64,000 nt of DNA from Geodermatophilus obscurus (GCF_900115395.1 NZ_FOWE01000005.1:310001-374000); one strand, 5' to 3'. Numbered from the stretch's first letter, positions 44,431-54,367 are shown. Notes: generated by a model from the letters alone, not told the origin. Translations and numbers: made by a program.

Positions 44431-45359
44431 TGGCGGGACCCGGCGCGCTGGCGGAGGCGGACGGTCTGGGCGCTCGCGAGGCGGCGGGCGAAGATCCCGA
44501 GCCGGCGCGGCTTGGACACCGTCACCCGGCGGTCGAGGACGCGGAAGTCGGCGCGCTCGATCTCGGTGAGGATGCCGCCGTAGAGCGCGGTGGCCGCGCG
44601 CACGCAGTCGCGGGACTCCGCGGCGAGCATCGGCGTCCCCGGAGCGGCGTCGTCGTAGCGGCGGCGCACGATCGCGACCATCTCCTGCATGAGTGCGCGG
44701 AAGCGGGCGTCGTACCGCTTGGCCGCGATCTGCTCGCGGGTCACCCCGTGCGCGGCCATGACGTCGGCGGGCAGGTAGACCCGCCCGCGGTCGGCGTCCT
44801 CGGCGACGTCGCGCAGGAAGTTGGTCAGCTGGAAGGCCTCGCCCAGGGCGATCGCGTGCGGCGCGGCCTCCTCGCGGGTGACGCCGGGCGCGGTGCCCAG
44901 CACGGGCAGCACCTGCAGGCCGATCACCGACGCCGAGCCCCACATGTACCGGTCCACCGCCGCCATGTCGGCGTAGCCGGTGACCGTGAGGTCGCTGGTC
45001 ATCGCGGCGAGGAAGTCGACGAGGTGCTCGACCGGGATCGCGTACCGGCGGTAGGTGTTCACCGTGGCCAGCCGCACCGGGTCGTCGGACCAGCCTGCCT
45101 CGAGCTCGGCCAGCAGCGCGCGCGACCAGTCGGCGAGGTCGCCCTCCGGGTCGGCGCCGGGGTGGTCGACGAGGTCGTCGGCGGTGCGGGCTGCGGCGTA
45201 GAGGGCGTGGACCGCCGGGCGCCGGTCGGCGGTGAGCAGCCGGGTGGCGAGGTGGTAGCTCTTGCCGTGCTCGGCGTTGACCGCCGCGCAGAACCGGTAG
45301 GCGGCGTCGAGCCGTTCCTGCCGCTCCGCCGTCGACAGCGGCCGCTCGGTCGCCGTCAC
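44424..45359 (-). CDS. crtB: phytoene synthase
   Basis: A 311-residue squalene/phytoene synthase family enzyme. Two Asp-rich motifs are present: ARTADDLVDH (first) and LRDVAEDADRGRVYLP (second); YAAARTADD and FQLTNFLRD are typical. It joins two GGPP molecules to phytoene. GTG 45359 overlaps crtI by 4 nt. Its stop codon is supplied by a hairpin repeat. Order idsA/crtE-crtI-crtB gives a complete route from prenyl diphosphates to desaturated C40 carotene. A squalene product is possible but the crtI neighbour favours phytoene. Confidence 0.92.
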   Translation of the reverse strand: MTATERPLSTAERQERLDAAYRFCAAVNAEHGKSYHLATRLLTADRRPAVHALYAAARTADDLVDHPGADPEGDLADWSRALLAELEAGWSDDPVRLATVNTYRRYAIPVEHLVDFLAAMTSDLTVTGYADMAAVDRYMWGSASVIGLQVLPVLGTAPGVTREEAAPHAIALGEAFQLTNFLRDVAEDADRGRVYLPADVMAAHGVTREQIAAKRYDARFRALMQEMVAIVRRRYDDAAPGTPMLAAESRDCVRAATALYGGILTEIERADFRVLDRRVTVSKPRRLGIFARRLASAQTVRLRQRAGSRQA

Positions 45360-46843
45360 CGGACCGGCCCCGTGATCCGCTCGGCGGCGAGCCGGCCGCT
45401 GATGACCACCATCGGCACGCCGACGCCGGGCTGCACCGACGAGCCGGCCAGGACCACGTTCTCGGGGCCGCGGCGGGGCAGGGTCGGCGTCCGGAACGGG
45501 CCGGTCTGGCCGAAGGTGTGGGCCAGCGCGAACGGCGTGCCGGCCGCCATGCCCTGCCGGGCCCAGGTCAGCGGGGTGTCCACGTGCTCCACCTCGATCG
45601 CGTCGGAGAGGCCCGTCCAGCCGCGGGCCTCCAGGGTGCCCAGCACCTCCTCGCGGTAGCGCGGGGTGAGGGCGTCCCAGTCGATGTGCGGGTTCCCGCC
45701 GCTGTGCGGGTCGAGGTTCGGCGCCGGCGCGACGACGCTGAGCACCTGCCCGCCGTCGGGTGCCAGCGAGCGGTCGGTGCGCGAGGGCATGCTCACGAGC
45801 AGGCTCGGGTCGCTCATCGGCCGGCCGTCGCGGGTCAGCTCGTCGAACACCTGCTGCCAGGCCGCGCCGAAGCTGATCGTGTGGTGCGCCTGGCCGGGCA
45901 GCTCGTCGCGCACGCCGAGGTGCAGCGTGACGCAGCTGGGGGAGTAGGTGGGGCGGCGGCGGGAGAACCCGGGGACCAGTCTCTCGGGGACGTCGGTGGT
46001 CACGACGACGGCGTCGGCGGGCAGCCGCTCCCCGCCCTCGAGGCACACGCCGGTGACCCGCCGGCCGCGGACGTCGAGCTGCTCGACGGTCGCGCCGTAC
46101 CGGAACACGACGCCAGCGTCGGCCGCGGCGGCCGCCATCGCCCGCGGCACCGCACCGATCCCGCCGACCGGGTGCCACACGCCGGCGCCGATGTCGAGCT
46201 GGGCGATGACGGCGTAGGCGGCGATCGCGCGGAACGGCGAGACGCCGGCGTAGAGCGCCTGGAAGCTGAACAGCCGCCGGAGCCGGTCGTCGTCGAAGAA
46301 GCGGGCGACGTGGCTCGACAGCCGCCCGAAGCCGCCGCGGCGGGCCAGCGCCCACAGCTCCGGGCCGAGCAGGTCCAGCGGGGTGTCGAGGTTGCGGTCG
46401 ATGAAAGTGCGCAGCTGCAGCCGGTACAGCTCGGCGAGGTCGGCGAGGTAGCGGCGCAGCGCGGCGGCCTCGGCCGGGCCGGCCAGGGCCTCGACCCCGG
46501 CGGCGAAGGCGTCGACGTCGGCGTGCACGTCGAGGTGGGAGCCGTCGGCGAACTGCGCGCGGTAGGTGGTCTCCAGGGGCACCAGCTCGAGGCGGTCCTC
46601 CAGCCGCTCGCCGACGGCGGCCAGCGTGTCGGCCACCAGCTCCGGAGCGGTGAACACCGAGGGCCCGGTGTCGAGGACGTAGCCGTCGCGCTCGAGGACG
46701 CCGGCGCGGCCGCCCGGGCCGGGCCCGCGCTCGACGACCGTCACCTCGCGGCCGGCGCCACGCAGCCGCAGCGCCGTGGCCAGCCCGGCCAGGCCCGCGC
46801 CGATCACGACGACCCGGTCGGTCGCCCCGGGGACGGTGCGCAC
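45356..46843 (-). CDS. crtI: phytoene desaturase
   Basis: A 495-residue FAD enzyme. The dinucleotide-binding VVVIGAGLAGLATALRL opens the protein, and the C-terminal CrtI signature region LAGSSVQPGVGVPMVVISG closes it. GVWHPVGGIGAVPRAM and YAGVSPFRAIAAYAVI match bacterial phytoene desaturases that make neurosporene or lycopene. GTG 46843 lies 2 nt from the GGPP synthase stop and its end overlaps crtB by 4 nt, so the three genes are one operon. Confidence 0.93.
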   Translation of the reverse strand: MRTVPGATDRVVVIGAGLAGLATALRLRGAGREVTVVERGPGPGGRAGVLERDGYVLDTGPSVFTAPELVADTLAAVGERLEDRLELVPLETTYRAQFADGSHLDVHADVDAFAAGVEALAGPAEAAALRRYLADLAELYRLQLRTFIDRNLDTPLDLLGPELWALARRGGFGRLSSHVARFFDDDRLRRLFSFQALYAGVSPFRAIAAYAVIAQLDIGAGVWHPVGGIGAVPRAMAAAAADAGVVFRYGATVEQLDVRGRRVTGVCLEGGERLPADAVVVTTDVPERLVPGFSRRRPTYSPSCVTLHLGVRDELPGQAHHTISFGAAWQQVFDELTRDGRPMSDPSLLVSMPSRTDRSLAPDGGQVLSVVAPAPNLDPHSGGNPHIDWDALTPRYREEVLGTLEARGWTGLSDAIEVEHVDTPLTWARQGMAAGTPFALAHTFGQTGPFRTPTLPRRGPENVVLAGSSVQPGVGVPMVVISGRLAAERITGPVR

Positions 46844-46845
46844 GG

Positions 46846-47982
46846 TCAGGCGGTCCGCGTGGTCGCGGCGACGGCGAGCGCGTCGAGAGCGGCGCGGGCC
46901 TCCTGGGCGATCGGGGCGTCGGCGATCGCGGCGCGCGCGGTGGCGGTGCTCTCGGCGATCCGCTCCTCGACCCGGGCGCGGGCGCCGGTGCCCTCGATCA
47001 GCGCCCGCAGGGCGGCGAACTGCTCCTCGCCGGCGTCGGGGTCGCCGAGGGACTCGCGCAGCAGCCGGCGGCCGGCGTCGTCGGCGGCCTCCTCGGCCAG
47101 GGCGACCAGCAGGGTCTGCTTGCCCTCGCGCAGGTCGTCGTCGGCGGACTTGCCGGTGACGGCGGGGTCGCCGAACACGCCGAGGACGTCGTCGCGCAGC
47201 TGGAACGCCTCGCCCAGCGGCAGGCCGATGGCGGTGTAGACGTCGGCGGCGCGCGGGCCGGCGCCGGCGAGCGCGGCACCGAGCTGCAGCGGGCGCTGCA
47301 CGGTGTAGCCGGCGCTCTTGTACCGGGCGACGGTGAGCGCGCCCTGCGCGCCCGGCAGGCCGCCGGCGGCGCGCAGCAGGTCGAGGTATTGCCCGGCGGT
47401 GACCTCGGTGCGCATGGTGTCCCACACGGAGCGGGCGCGGGCCAGCGCCGGGCCGGAGATGCCCGAGCGGCGCAGCAGCTCGTCGGACCAGACCAGCGCG
47501 AGGTCGCCGACGAGGATCGCCGCGCCCACGCCGAAGGCGTCGCCGTCGCCGGACAGGCCGCCGTCGCCGTGGCGGGTGGCGAAGCCGACGTGCGTGGCGG
47601 GGCGGCCGCGGCGGGTGAGGGCGCCGTCCATGACGTCGTCGTGGACCAGCGCGCTGGCGTGCACGAACTCCAGCGCGGCGACCGCCCGCAGCACTGCGGC
47701 GTCGTCCTCGGCCGGACCGGAGACGTCCTCGGCGACCCCGCGCCAGCCCCAGTAGGCGAAGGCCGGGCGCAGCCGCTTGCCGCCGTCGGCCAGCGCGCAG
47801 ACCTCGTCGACGACCGGCGTGAGCGAGGGGTCCATCCCGGACAGCGTGGTGCGCTGCTCCTCGAGGAACCCGGTCAGTGCGGCCGACACCGCGCCCCGGA
47901 TGCGGCCCAGGTCGGCGGCCGCCAGGGAGGGCGGCAGCTGACGGACCACGGACCCTCGTTGCTCCGCCGCGCCGGTGATCAC
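46846..47982 (-). CDS. polyprenyl (geranylgeranyl) diphosphate synthase
   Basis: A 378-residue trans-prenyltransferase. The first Asp-rich motif lies in [11 protein letters not shown] and the second in [27 protein letters not shown] and [14 protein letters not shown] are family features. The likely product is GGPP, the substrate of CrtB just downstream. It is the positional equivalent of Rv2173 (idsA2), but here it leads a carotenoid operon rather than neighbouring mptA. GTG 47982 follows a GATACT box by 6 nt. It is divergent from MTHFR. Confidence 0.9.
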   Translation of the reverse strand: MITGAAEQRGSVVRQLPPSLAAADLGRIRGAVSAALTGFLEEQRTTLSGMDPSLTPVVDEVCALADGGKRLRPAFAYWGWRGVAEDVSGPAEDDAAVLRAVAALEFVHASALVHDDVMDGALTRRGRPATHVGFATRHGDGGLSGDGDAFGVGAAILVGDLALVWSDELLRRSGISGPALARARSVWDTMRTEVTAGQYLDLLRAAGGLPGAQGALTVARYKSAGYTVQRPLQLGAALAGAGPRAADVYTAIGLPLGEAFQLRDDVLGVFGDPAVTGKSADDDLREGKQTLLVALAEEAADDAGRRLLRESLGDPDAGEEQFAALRALIEGTGARARVEERIAESTATARAAIADAPIAQEARAALDALAVAATTRTA

Positions 47983-48131
47983 GCGGCCAGTATCGCCCCA
48001 TGGAGTCGTGCGCGTCCCGTTCAGGGGCCGGTGGGACCTGTTCACGGGCTGTCTCCTGCCGCTCGGCCGGTGCTCTCCGGAACCCTTCCGGCGGGAACGC
48101 GCGGCCGGATGCAGACGTACCCTCGGTCCCC

Positions 48132-49064
48132 GTGACCGCCAGCGTCCGTGAACTGCTCACCTCGTCCCGGCCGACGTGGTCGTTCGAGTTCTTCCCGGCC
48201 AAGACGCCCGAGGGTGAGGCCCAGCTGTGGACCGCGCTGCGCCGGCTGGAGTCGCTGCGGCCGTCGTTCGTGTCGGTGACCTACGGCGCCGGCGGCTCGA
48301 CCCGGGAGGGCACGGTCGCCGTCACCGAGCGGATCGCCGCCGAGACGACGATGACCCCGCTGGCGCACCTGACCGCGGTCGACCACTCGGTCGCCGAGCT
48401 GCGGCACGTCGTCAGCCGGCTGGCCGCCGCGGGTGTGCGCAACCTGCTGGCGCTGCGCGGCGACCCGCCCGGCGCCGACCCCCAGGCGGACTGGGTGGCC
48501 CACCCGCAGGGCCTGCGCTACGCCTCCGAGCTGGTCGAGCTGATCCGCTCGATGGGCGACTTCTCGGTCGGCGTCGCCGCGTTCCCCGAGCGGCACCCGC
48601 GCTCGCCGGACTTCGACAGCGACGTCGAGATGTTCGTGCGCAAGTGCCGCGCCGGCGCGGACTTCGCGATCACCCAGATGTTCTTCCGCGTCGAGGACTA
48701 CCTGCGGCTGCGCGACCGGGTGGCCGCCCGCGGCTGCGACGTCCCGGTGATCGCCGGGGTCATGCCGGTGACCAACGCCCGGCAGATCACCCGCATCGTG
48801 CAGCTGTCGGGGCAGGCGTTCCCGGAGGACCTGGCCGCCCGCTTCGCCGAGCTCGACGGTGACTCACCCGAGGACAAGGCGGCGGTGCGCGCCTACGGCG
48901 TCGAGGTGGCGACGGCGATGTGCCGGCGGCTGCTCGACGAGGGCGTGCCCGGCATCCACTTCATCACCATGAACCGGTCGACGGCGACGCGCGAGGTCTA
49001 CGCCAACCTCACCGACGCGGCCACCGGGATGTCGGTGCCCTCGACCCTGGCCGCGACCCCCTAG
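48132..49064 (+). CDS. methylenetetrahydrofolate reductase (MetF family)
   Basis: A 310-residue TIM-barrel flavoenzyme reducing methylene-THF to methyl-THF for methionine synthesis. [15 protein letters not shown] (the conserved Glu), [24 protein letters not shown] and DFAITQMFF are present. Rv2172c has the same position. GTG 48132 follows TACCCT (48118-48123) by 8 nt (leaderless). It overlaps the convergent hypothetical gene by 4 nt. Confidence 0.93.
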   Translation: MTASVRELLTSSRPTWSFEFFPAKTPEGEAQLWTALRRLESLRPSFVSVTYGAGGSTREGTVAVTERIAAETTMTPLAHLTAVDHSVAELRHVVSRLAAAGVRNLLALRGDPPGADPQADWVAHPQGLRYASELVELIRSMGDFSVGVAAFPERHPRSPDFDSDVEMFVRKCRAGADFAITQMFFRVEDYLRLRDRVAARGCDVPVIAGVMPVTNARQITRIVQLSGQAFPEDLAARFAELDGDSPEDKAAVRAYGVEVATAMCRRLLDEGVPGIHFITMNRSTATREVYANLTDAATGMSVPSTLAATP

Positions 49065-49702
49065 ACGCTGACGCGGTGGCCGGGCTCGAGCAGCTCGGCG
49101 GTCATCCGGGCGGCCCGGCGCAGCGCCTCCCGCTCGGCGGCGTAGCCCCCGAGGACCCCGACGACGGGCAGCTGGGACACCAGCCGGGCACCCAGGCGGC
49201 CCTTGGGACGGGCGTCGAGCGCGTCGTCGATCCGGCCGAGCAGCTGCGCGGCGCGCCACACGGTGCGCGCCGCCCCGGCCAGGCCGGTCCGCTCCTCGCG
49301 CGCGCCGAACGCCGTCTCGACGTAGCTGCCGCGGACGCGCTCCAGCAGCGGGCGGACGCGGTCGGCGGGCAGGTCGCGCGCCAGCAGCACGCGGCTGAGC
49401 AGCGACACCCGCTCGGCCGGGTCGGTCACCCCGTGCTCGCCGGCGACGCCGAGCACCACCAGTGACTGCACCGCCGTGCCGACGGTGTTCTGCAGCGGGA
49501 GCAGGTCGGCCAGCCGTCCCGCCACGCGGGGCAGCCCGCCGGCCGCCGCGGCCACCCGTGACACCCGGTCGGCCCACCAGGCGTCCCGCTCGGCGGGCGG
49601 CAGCTCCGGCGGGCGGCCCAGCCGCTGCACGAGGGGGCCGGTGAGCCGGTCGACCCGGCGCAGGACGTCGACGACGACGGCGTCGCTGAGGGGAGGGGCC
49701 AT
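49061..49702 (-). CDS. hypothetical alpha-helical protein (213 aa)
   Basis: I do not recognise the family. The protein is helical and Arg/Leu/Ala rich, with a mid hydrophobic patch [20 protein letters not shown] and a region [20 protein letters not shown] near the C-terminus. No signal peptide, Cys or catalytic motif is evident. ATG 49702 is chosen over 49846 because the upstream 48 codons are low-complexity Pro/Arg and a TATGCG box lies 7 nt before the ATG. It is divergent from the lipoprotein-like/ABC operon and convergent with MTHFR. Confidence 0.65.
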   Translation of the reverse strand: MAPPLSDAVVVDVLRRVDRLTGPLVQRLGRPPELPPAERDAWWADRVSRVAAAAGGLPRVAGRLADLLPLQNTVGTAVQSLVVLGVAGEHGVTDPAERVSLLSRVLLARDLPADRVRPLLERVRGSYVETAFGAREERTGLAGAARTVWRAAQLLGRIDDALDARPKGRLGARLVSQLPVVGVLGGYAAEREALRRAARMTAELLEPGHRVSV

Positions 49703-49844
49703 GAGGTGCGCATACCCGCCGGCGCGCCCGGTGCACGCCCGCGGTGGCGGCGACGGTGTGCGCGCGGGTGCAGCCGGAGGCCCCGGACCCGCACGTCCGC
49801 GCACGCGGTCGGCCGGGTTGCGCGGCGCTCGTAGCGTGGCGCGC

Positions 49845-50945
49845 ATGTCGGGGCACGGGCGCGCCCGCCGCTGGGCGGTCCTCGCCGCGCTGGTCGCCGT
49901 CCTCTGCGCCCTGCCGGCCGTCGTCGGCGCGCTGCCGGCCGACGACGCCGACGTCCCCGCGGCTGACCTGCGCGACGCCGTCCTCGCCAGTGCCGGCGTC
50001 GGCTTCTCCGGCTACGCGGTCTCGGCCGGCGGGCTCACCCTGCCGGTCAGCGACCAGCTGCCGGCCGTCGCCGACCTGCTCAGCGACCGCGTGCAGCTGC
50101 GGGTGTGGTGGCGCGGCGAGGACGAGCAACGGGTCGACGTCCTGACCGCGGCGGGGGAGACCGGCGTGCACACCGACCCGGCCGGCACCTGGACGTGGGA
50201 GTACGAGTCGGCCACCGCCGAGCGGACGCGGCCGGCGCCGCTCGCGCTGCCCGCCCCGCCGGACCTGGTGCCGGCCGCCCTGGGCCGGCGGCTGCTGTCG
50301 GAGGCCGCCGACGACGAGCTGTCGCGCATCGGCGCGCGCCGGGTCGCCGGGCGGGACGCGCTGGGTCTGCGGCTGGTCCCGGCCGCGGCGGCGTCGTCTG
50401 TGGCCCACGTCGACGTGTGGGCCGACGCCGCGACCGGCCTGCCGCTCGCCGTGGAGGTGGTCGCCGACGGGGCCTCCGCGCCCGCCCTGGACACCCGCTT
50501 CCTCGACCTGGACCCGAGCCCGCCCCCGGCCGCCGTCGTCGGCTTCACCCCGCCGGCGGGTGCCCGCGTCCGGGAGGGCCGGGACGTCGGCGGGCTGCTC
50601 GACGAGGCCGGCAGCCGGCTGCCCGCGGCGCGGTTGCCGGACACGCTGGCCGGCCTGCCCCGCCGCGACCTGGCCGGCGCGCCGGCGGCGGTGGGGGTCT
50701 ACGGCGGCGGGGTGACCCTGCTGGTGGTGGCGCCGGTGCCCCACCGGCTGGCCTCCGCGCTGCGCGCCGCGCTCGCGGCCGCCCCGGACGCGGTCGCCGA
50801 CGAGCGGGGTACCCGGGTCGCGGCCGGGCCGCTCGGCCTCGTGCTCGTCGAGCCGCCGGGCCGCGGCGCGCACCTGCTCACCGGGACCGTCACCCTCGAC
50901 GCGCTCGCCGACGCCGCCGCCGTGCTGGGGAGGGCGCCCGCGTGA
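49845..50945 (+). CDS. exported LolA/RseB-like protein preceding an ABC transporter
   Basis: A 366-residue exported protein. It has a signal-type hydrophobic segment (residues 8-30), then a region resembling the MucB/RseB N-terminal / LolA-like beta half-barrel (FSGYAVSAGGLTLPVS, VWWRGEDEQRVDVL, TWTWEYES, then DVWADAATGLPLAVEVV). There is no lipobox. ATG 49845 follows TAGCGT (49832-49837) by 7 nt (leaderless). Its stop overlaps the ABC ATPase by 4 nt, so the exported protein and the transporter are one unit; a substrate-handling or sensing role is inferred. Confidence 0.75.
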   Translation: MSGHGRARRWAVLAALVAVLCALPAVVGALPADDADVPAADLRDAVLASAGVGFSGYAVSAGGLTLPVSDQLPAVADLLSDRVQLRVWWRGEDEQRVDVLTAAGETGVHTDPAGTWTWEYESATAERTRPAPLALPAPPDLVPAALGRRLLSEAADDELSRIGARRVAGRDALGLRLVPAAAASSVAHVDVWADAATGLPLAVEVVADGASAPALDTRFLDLDPSPPPAAVVGFTPPAGARVREGRDVGGLLDEAGSRLPAARLPDTLAGLPRRDLAGAPAAVGVYGGGVTLLVVAPVPHRLASALRAALAAAPDAVADERGTRVAAGPLGLVLVEPPGRGAHLLTGTVTLDALADAAAVLGRAPA

Positions 50946-51859
50946 GCTCGGTGATCGTCACCCGCGGCCTGGTCAAGCAGTTCGGCCGGGTCCGCGCCGT
51001 GGACGGGATCGACCTCGACGTCGGCGCCGGCGACGTCTACGGCTTCCTCGGCGCCAACGGCTCGGGCAAGACGACGACGGTGCGGATGCTGCTCGGCCTG
51101 GTGCTGCCCACCCGCGGGGAGGTGGAGCTGCTCGGCCAGCGGATGCCACGCGCCGGCCGGCGGGTGCTGCCGCGGGTGGGTGCGCTCGTCGAGGGCCCGG
51201 CGCACCACCGGCACCTGTCCGGCGCCGCGAACCTGGCGCTGCTCGACGCCGCCGGGCCCGGCGGCCGGCGCCGGGACCGGAGGCGGCGGATCGCCGAGGT
51301 GCTCGACCAGGTGGGCCTGGGCGGGGTGGGACGGCGGCCGGTCGGCGCCTACTCCCTCGGCATGCGGCAGCGCCTGGGCCTGGCCGGTGCGCTGATGCGC
51401 CGCCCGGAGCTGCTGGTCCTCGACGAGCCGACCAACGGGCTCGACCCGCAGGGCATCGCCGAGGTCCGGGAGCTGCTGCTCGACCTGCACCGCGGCGGGA
51501 CGACGGTGTTCCTCTCCAGCCACCTGCTCGCCGAGGTGGAGCAGCTGTGCAGTCGCGTCGGCGTGCTCGACCGCGGCCGCATGGTGCTGCAGGACGAGAT
51601 GACCCGCCTGACCGCCCCCACCGGCGCGACCGTGGTGGAGACGCCGGAGCCCGGGCGGGTGCGCGCGGTCCTCGACGGCCGGGTGCTGGCCGCCTCCGGC
51701 GAGCGGGTGGTGGTCCGCGGGGCCGACCCGGCGGAGGTCAACGCGCTGCTGGTGGGCGCCGGTGTGCCGGTGACCGGGCTGGCCCTGCAGCGGCCCACCC
51801 TGGAGGAGGTCGTGCTCGCCGCGGCGGGCACCAGCGCCGACCGGGTGGAGCGGGCGTGA
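50942..51859 (+). CDS. ABC transporter ATP-binding protein (ABC-2 type)
   Basis: A 305-residue ATPase. Walker A GANGSGKTTT, signature YSLGMRQRLGLA, Walker B LLVLDEPTNGLDPQG and the switch His in FLSSHLLAEVEQ are all intact. The C-terminal 80 residues form a DrrA/CcmA-type extension with a domain ending TLEEVVLAA. It powers the ABC-2 permease that follows. GTG 50942 overlaps the upstream gene by 4 nt (GTGA) and its own end overlaps the permease. Confidence 0.93.
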   Translation: MSSVIVTRGLVKQFGRVRAVDGIDLDVGAGDVYGFLGANGSGKTTTVRMLLGLVLPTRGEVELLGQRMPRAGRRVLPRVGALVEGPAHHRHLSGAANLALLDAAGPGGRRRDRRRRIAEVLDQVGLGGVGRRPVGAYSLGMRQRLGLAGALMRRPELLVLDEPTNGLDPQGIAEVRELLLDLHRGGTTVFLSSHLLAEVEQLCSRVGVLDRGRMVLQDEMTRLTAPTGATVVETPEPGRVRAVLDGRVLAASGERVVVRGADPAEVNALLVGAGVPVTGLALQRPTLEEVVLAAAGTSADRVERA

Positions 51860-52665
51860 TCGGTGTCGAGCTGTCGAAGATGTTCCGCCGGCCACGGACC
51901 TGGACGACGATCGCCGTCCTCAACGCGCTGCCGGTGCTGGTGGCCGTGCTGCTGCGGCTCACCGACCTCGCGCCGCGGCCGGGGGAGGGGCCGCCGTTCC
52001 TGTCGGCGGTGCTGACCAACGGGGCGCTGTTCCCGCTGGCGGCGCTGGCGATCGTGCTGCCGCTGTTCCTGCCGATCGCCGTCGCGGTGGTCAGCGGGGA
52101 CGCCGTCGCCGGGGAGGCGCAGGCCGGGACGCTGCGGTACCTGCTGGCCCGCCCCGCCGGCCGCACGCGGCTGCTGGTCGCCAAGCTGGTCGCGGTGCTG
52201 GCCTTCGTCGTCGTGACCGTGGTGGTGGTGGCCGCGGTCGGCTTCGTCACCGGCACGCTGCTGTTCGACGCGCAGCCGGTGGGCGGCACGTCGGTGTCGG
52301 GCACCTCGCTGACGCAGGAGGAGCTGGCCGGGCGCACGCTGCTGGCCATCGGCTACGTGGCGGTGTCGATGCTCGGCGTCGCGGCGTTCGGGCTGTTCTT
52401 CTCCACGCTCACCGACTCGCCGCTGGCCGCCGCGCTCGGCGCCCTGGCGGTGCTGGTGACGTCGTCGCTGCTGTTCACCCTCGACGCCGCCTCACCGGTC
52501 GCGCCCTACCTGCCGACCCGCTACTGGCTGGCGTTCGTCGACCTGTTCCGCGACCCGGTCCTGTGGCGCGACGTGGTACGCGGGCTGGCGCTGCAGGGCG
52601 TCTACGTCGGGGTGCTGCTGACCGCGGCGTGGGCCAACTTCACCACCAAGGACGTCACGAGCTGA
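51856..52665 (+). CDS. ABC-2 type transporter permease
   Basis: A 269-residue membrane protein with six hydrophobic segments. It starts VIGVELSKMFRRPRTW, the typical cytoplasmic helix before TM1, and contains the family stretch SGDAVAGEAQAGTLRYLLARP. Export of an unknown substrate (lipid, antibiotic or peptide) is expected. GTG 51856 overlaps the ATPase gene by 4 nt. Its 3' end overlaps the convergent regulator gene by 11 nt. Confidence 0.9.
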   Translation: MIGVELSKMFRRPRTWTTIAVLNALPVLVAVLLRLTDLAPRPGEGPPFLSAVLTNGALFPLAALAIVLPLFLPIAVAVVSGDAVAGEAQAGTLRYLLARPAGRTRLLVAKLVAVLAFVVVTVVVVAAVGFVTGTLLFDAQPVGGTSVSGTSLTQEELAGRTLLAIGYVAVSMLGVAAFGLFFSTLTDSPLAAALGALAVLVTSSLLFTLDAASPVAPYLPTRYWLAFVDLFRDPVLWRDVVRGLALQGVYVGVLLTAAWANFTTKDVTS

Positions 52666-53494
52666 ACGACTGCGCGCCGATCACCGACAGCAGCGCGAGC
52701 TTCTCGGCGCTCTCGCTGCCCGGCGCCGCGGTCAGCACCAGCAGCACCTGCGCCTGGTTCTCGGTGAACAGCGCCTGGCAGTCGACGTCGATCTCGCCGA
52801 GCTCCGGGTGCACCAGGGTCTTCGCGTCGTCGAACCGGCGGGCCACCTCGTGCTGCTCCCACACCGCGGCGAACTCGGGGCTCGCGGCCAGCAGCCGGCG
52901 CACGATCTCCGCCGCCCGGGGGTCGGTCCCGCCCGCGCTGAGCGCCGCGCGCAGCCCCGCCGCCTGCAGCCGGCTCTGGTGGGCGTGGTCCCGCTCGGGG
53001 TACCGGCTGCGGGCGCCGGGGTCGGTGAACCACCGGTAGAAGGCGCTGCGGGCCAGGCCGGTGTGGCGGGTCTCGTCACCGAGCAGGGCGGTGGCCATCC
53101 GGTTCTGCAGCAGCGTGTCGCCGAGGTCGGAGAGCACCAGCGCCGGGGTGTCGGCCAGCCGGTCGAAGACCCGCTGCAGCGCCGGTGCCACGTGCTCCGA
53201 GCGGCGCACCCGCAGCGGCGCGGAGGAGCCGGCGAGCCGGAACAGGTGGTCGCGCTCGTCGAGGGTCAGCCGCAGCGCCCGGGCGATCGCCGTCAGCATC
53301 TGCTCCGACGGCTGCGGGCCGCGCTGCTGCTCCAGCCGCGTCCAGTAGTCGGCCGACATCCCCACCAGCGCGGCGACCTCCTCGCGGCGCAGCCCGCTGG
53401 TCCGCCGGCGCGGACCGGCGACCAGGCCGACGTCGGCCGGCTGCAGGGCCTCGCGGCGGCGGCGGAGGAAGTCGGCGAGCAGGGGGCGGTCCAC
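52655..53494 (-). CDS. XRE-type regulator with MmyB-like ligand domain
   Basis: A 279-residue transcription regulator. The N-terminal helix-turn-helix has SGLRREEVAALVGMSADYWT (about residues 35-55), and the MmyB-like C-terminal PAS-type domain (about 105-270) contains VLSDLGDTLLQNRMATALLG and FTENQAQVLLVL. In actinobacteria such genes are often divergent from a short-chain dehydrogenase that they control, and that is the arrangement here (SDR at 53618). MmyB domains are reported to bind fatty acids. GTG 53494 is the start. Confidence 0.88.
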   Translation of the reverse strand: MDRPLLADFLRRRREALQPADVGLVAGPRRRTSGLRREEVAALVGMSADYWTRLEQQRGPQPSEQMLTAIARALRLTLDERDHLFRLAGSSAPLRVRRSEHVAPALQRVFDRLADTPALVLSDLGDTLLQNRMATALLGDETRHTGLARSAFYRWFTDPGARSRYPERDHAHQSRLQAAGLRAALSAGGTDPRAAEIVRRLLAASPEFAAVWEQHEVARRFDDAKTLVHPELGEIDVDCQALFTENQAQVLLVLTAAPGSESAEKLALLSVIGAQSFSS

Positions 53495-53617
53495 GCGTCC
53501 ATCCTCGCCGCCTCGCGTCCGCCCATCCAGGGACCGCCGGTCCCCGGACAGGTGCTCTCTGCCGCGCGGGCGCCGGGCGCCGCAGGGTGGGGACACCGAC
53601 ACAAGAGGGAGGTCCCC

Positions 53618-54367
53618 ATGGACACCAGCGGGAAGACCGTGCTCGTCGCCGGCGGCACCTCGGGCATCGGCCTGGGCCTGGCGCTGCGGCTGCAGGCGGC
53701 GGGCAGCAGCGTCGTCGTCGCCGGGCGGCGCCAGGAGGAGCTCGACCGGATCGCGCAGGCGCACGCGGGTATCGGGACGGCGGTGCTCGACGTCACCGAC
53801 CCCGCGTCGATCACCGCGTGCGCGGCCGCCGTGACGGCCGCCCACCCCGGGCTCGACGTGCTCGTCGCGATGGCCGGGATCATGCTGCCCGAGGACCTGC
53901 GCGACCCGGCGCACCTGGCCACCGCCGAGGCGACGGTGACCACCAACCTGCTCGGTCCGATGCGGCTGACGGCCGCGTTCCTGCCGCACCTGCTCCAGCG
54001 TCCCTCGGCCGCCGTCGTCACCGTCTCCTCCGGGCTGGCTTTCGTGCCCCTGCCGGCCACGCCGACCTACAGCGCGACGAAGGCGGCGGTCCACTCGTGG
54101 ACGCAGAGCCTGCGGGTGCAGCTGGCCGGCACCTCCGTGGAGGTCCTCGAGCTGGTGCCGCCGGCGGTGCGGACGTCGCTCATGGGCCAGGACGCCGCGG
54201 GCGCCGGCATGCCGCTCGAGGACTACCTCGACGGCGTCATGACCGTCCTGCGCGAGCAACCCGACGCCACCGAGGTGCGCGTGCCGGAGGTGGAGTTCCT
54301 GCGGTGGGCCGAGGTCCGCGGCACGCACGGCGAGGTCCTGGCGCAGCTCAGCTCACGGAGCCACTGA
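53618..54367 (+). CDS. short-chain dehydrogenase/reductase
   Basis: A 249-residue classical SDR. The cofactor motif GGTSGIGLGLALRL (TGxxxGIG variant), AGIM for NNAG, the Ser in VTVSSGLAF and the catalytic YSATK are present. ATG 53618 has GAGGGAGG 6 nt upstream. It resembles the DltE/YdfG branch. It is divergent from the MmyB-type regulator and is its probable target. The 3' end overlaps the convergent TIGR03086-type gene by 20 nt. Confidence 0.9.
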   Translation: MDTSGKTVLVAGGTSGIGLGLALRLQAAGSSVVVAGRRQEELDRIAQAHAGIGTAVLDVTDPASITACAAAVTAAHPGLDVLVAMAGIMLPEDLRDPAHLATAEATVTTNLLGPMRLTAAFLPHLLQRPSAAVVTVSSGLAFVPLPATPTYSATKAAVHSWTQSLRVQLAGTSVEVLELVPPAVRTSLMGQDAAGAGMPLEDYLDGVMTVLREQPDATEVRVPEVEFLRWAEVRGTHGEVLAQLSSRSH

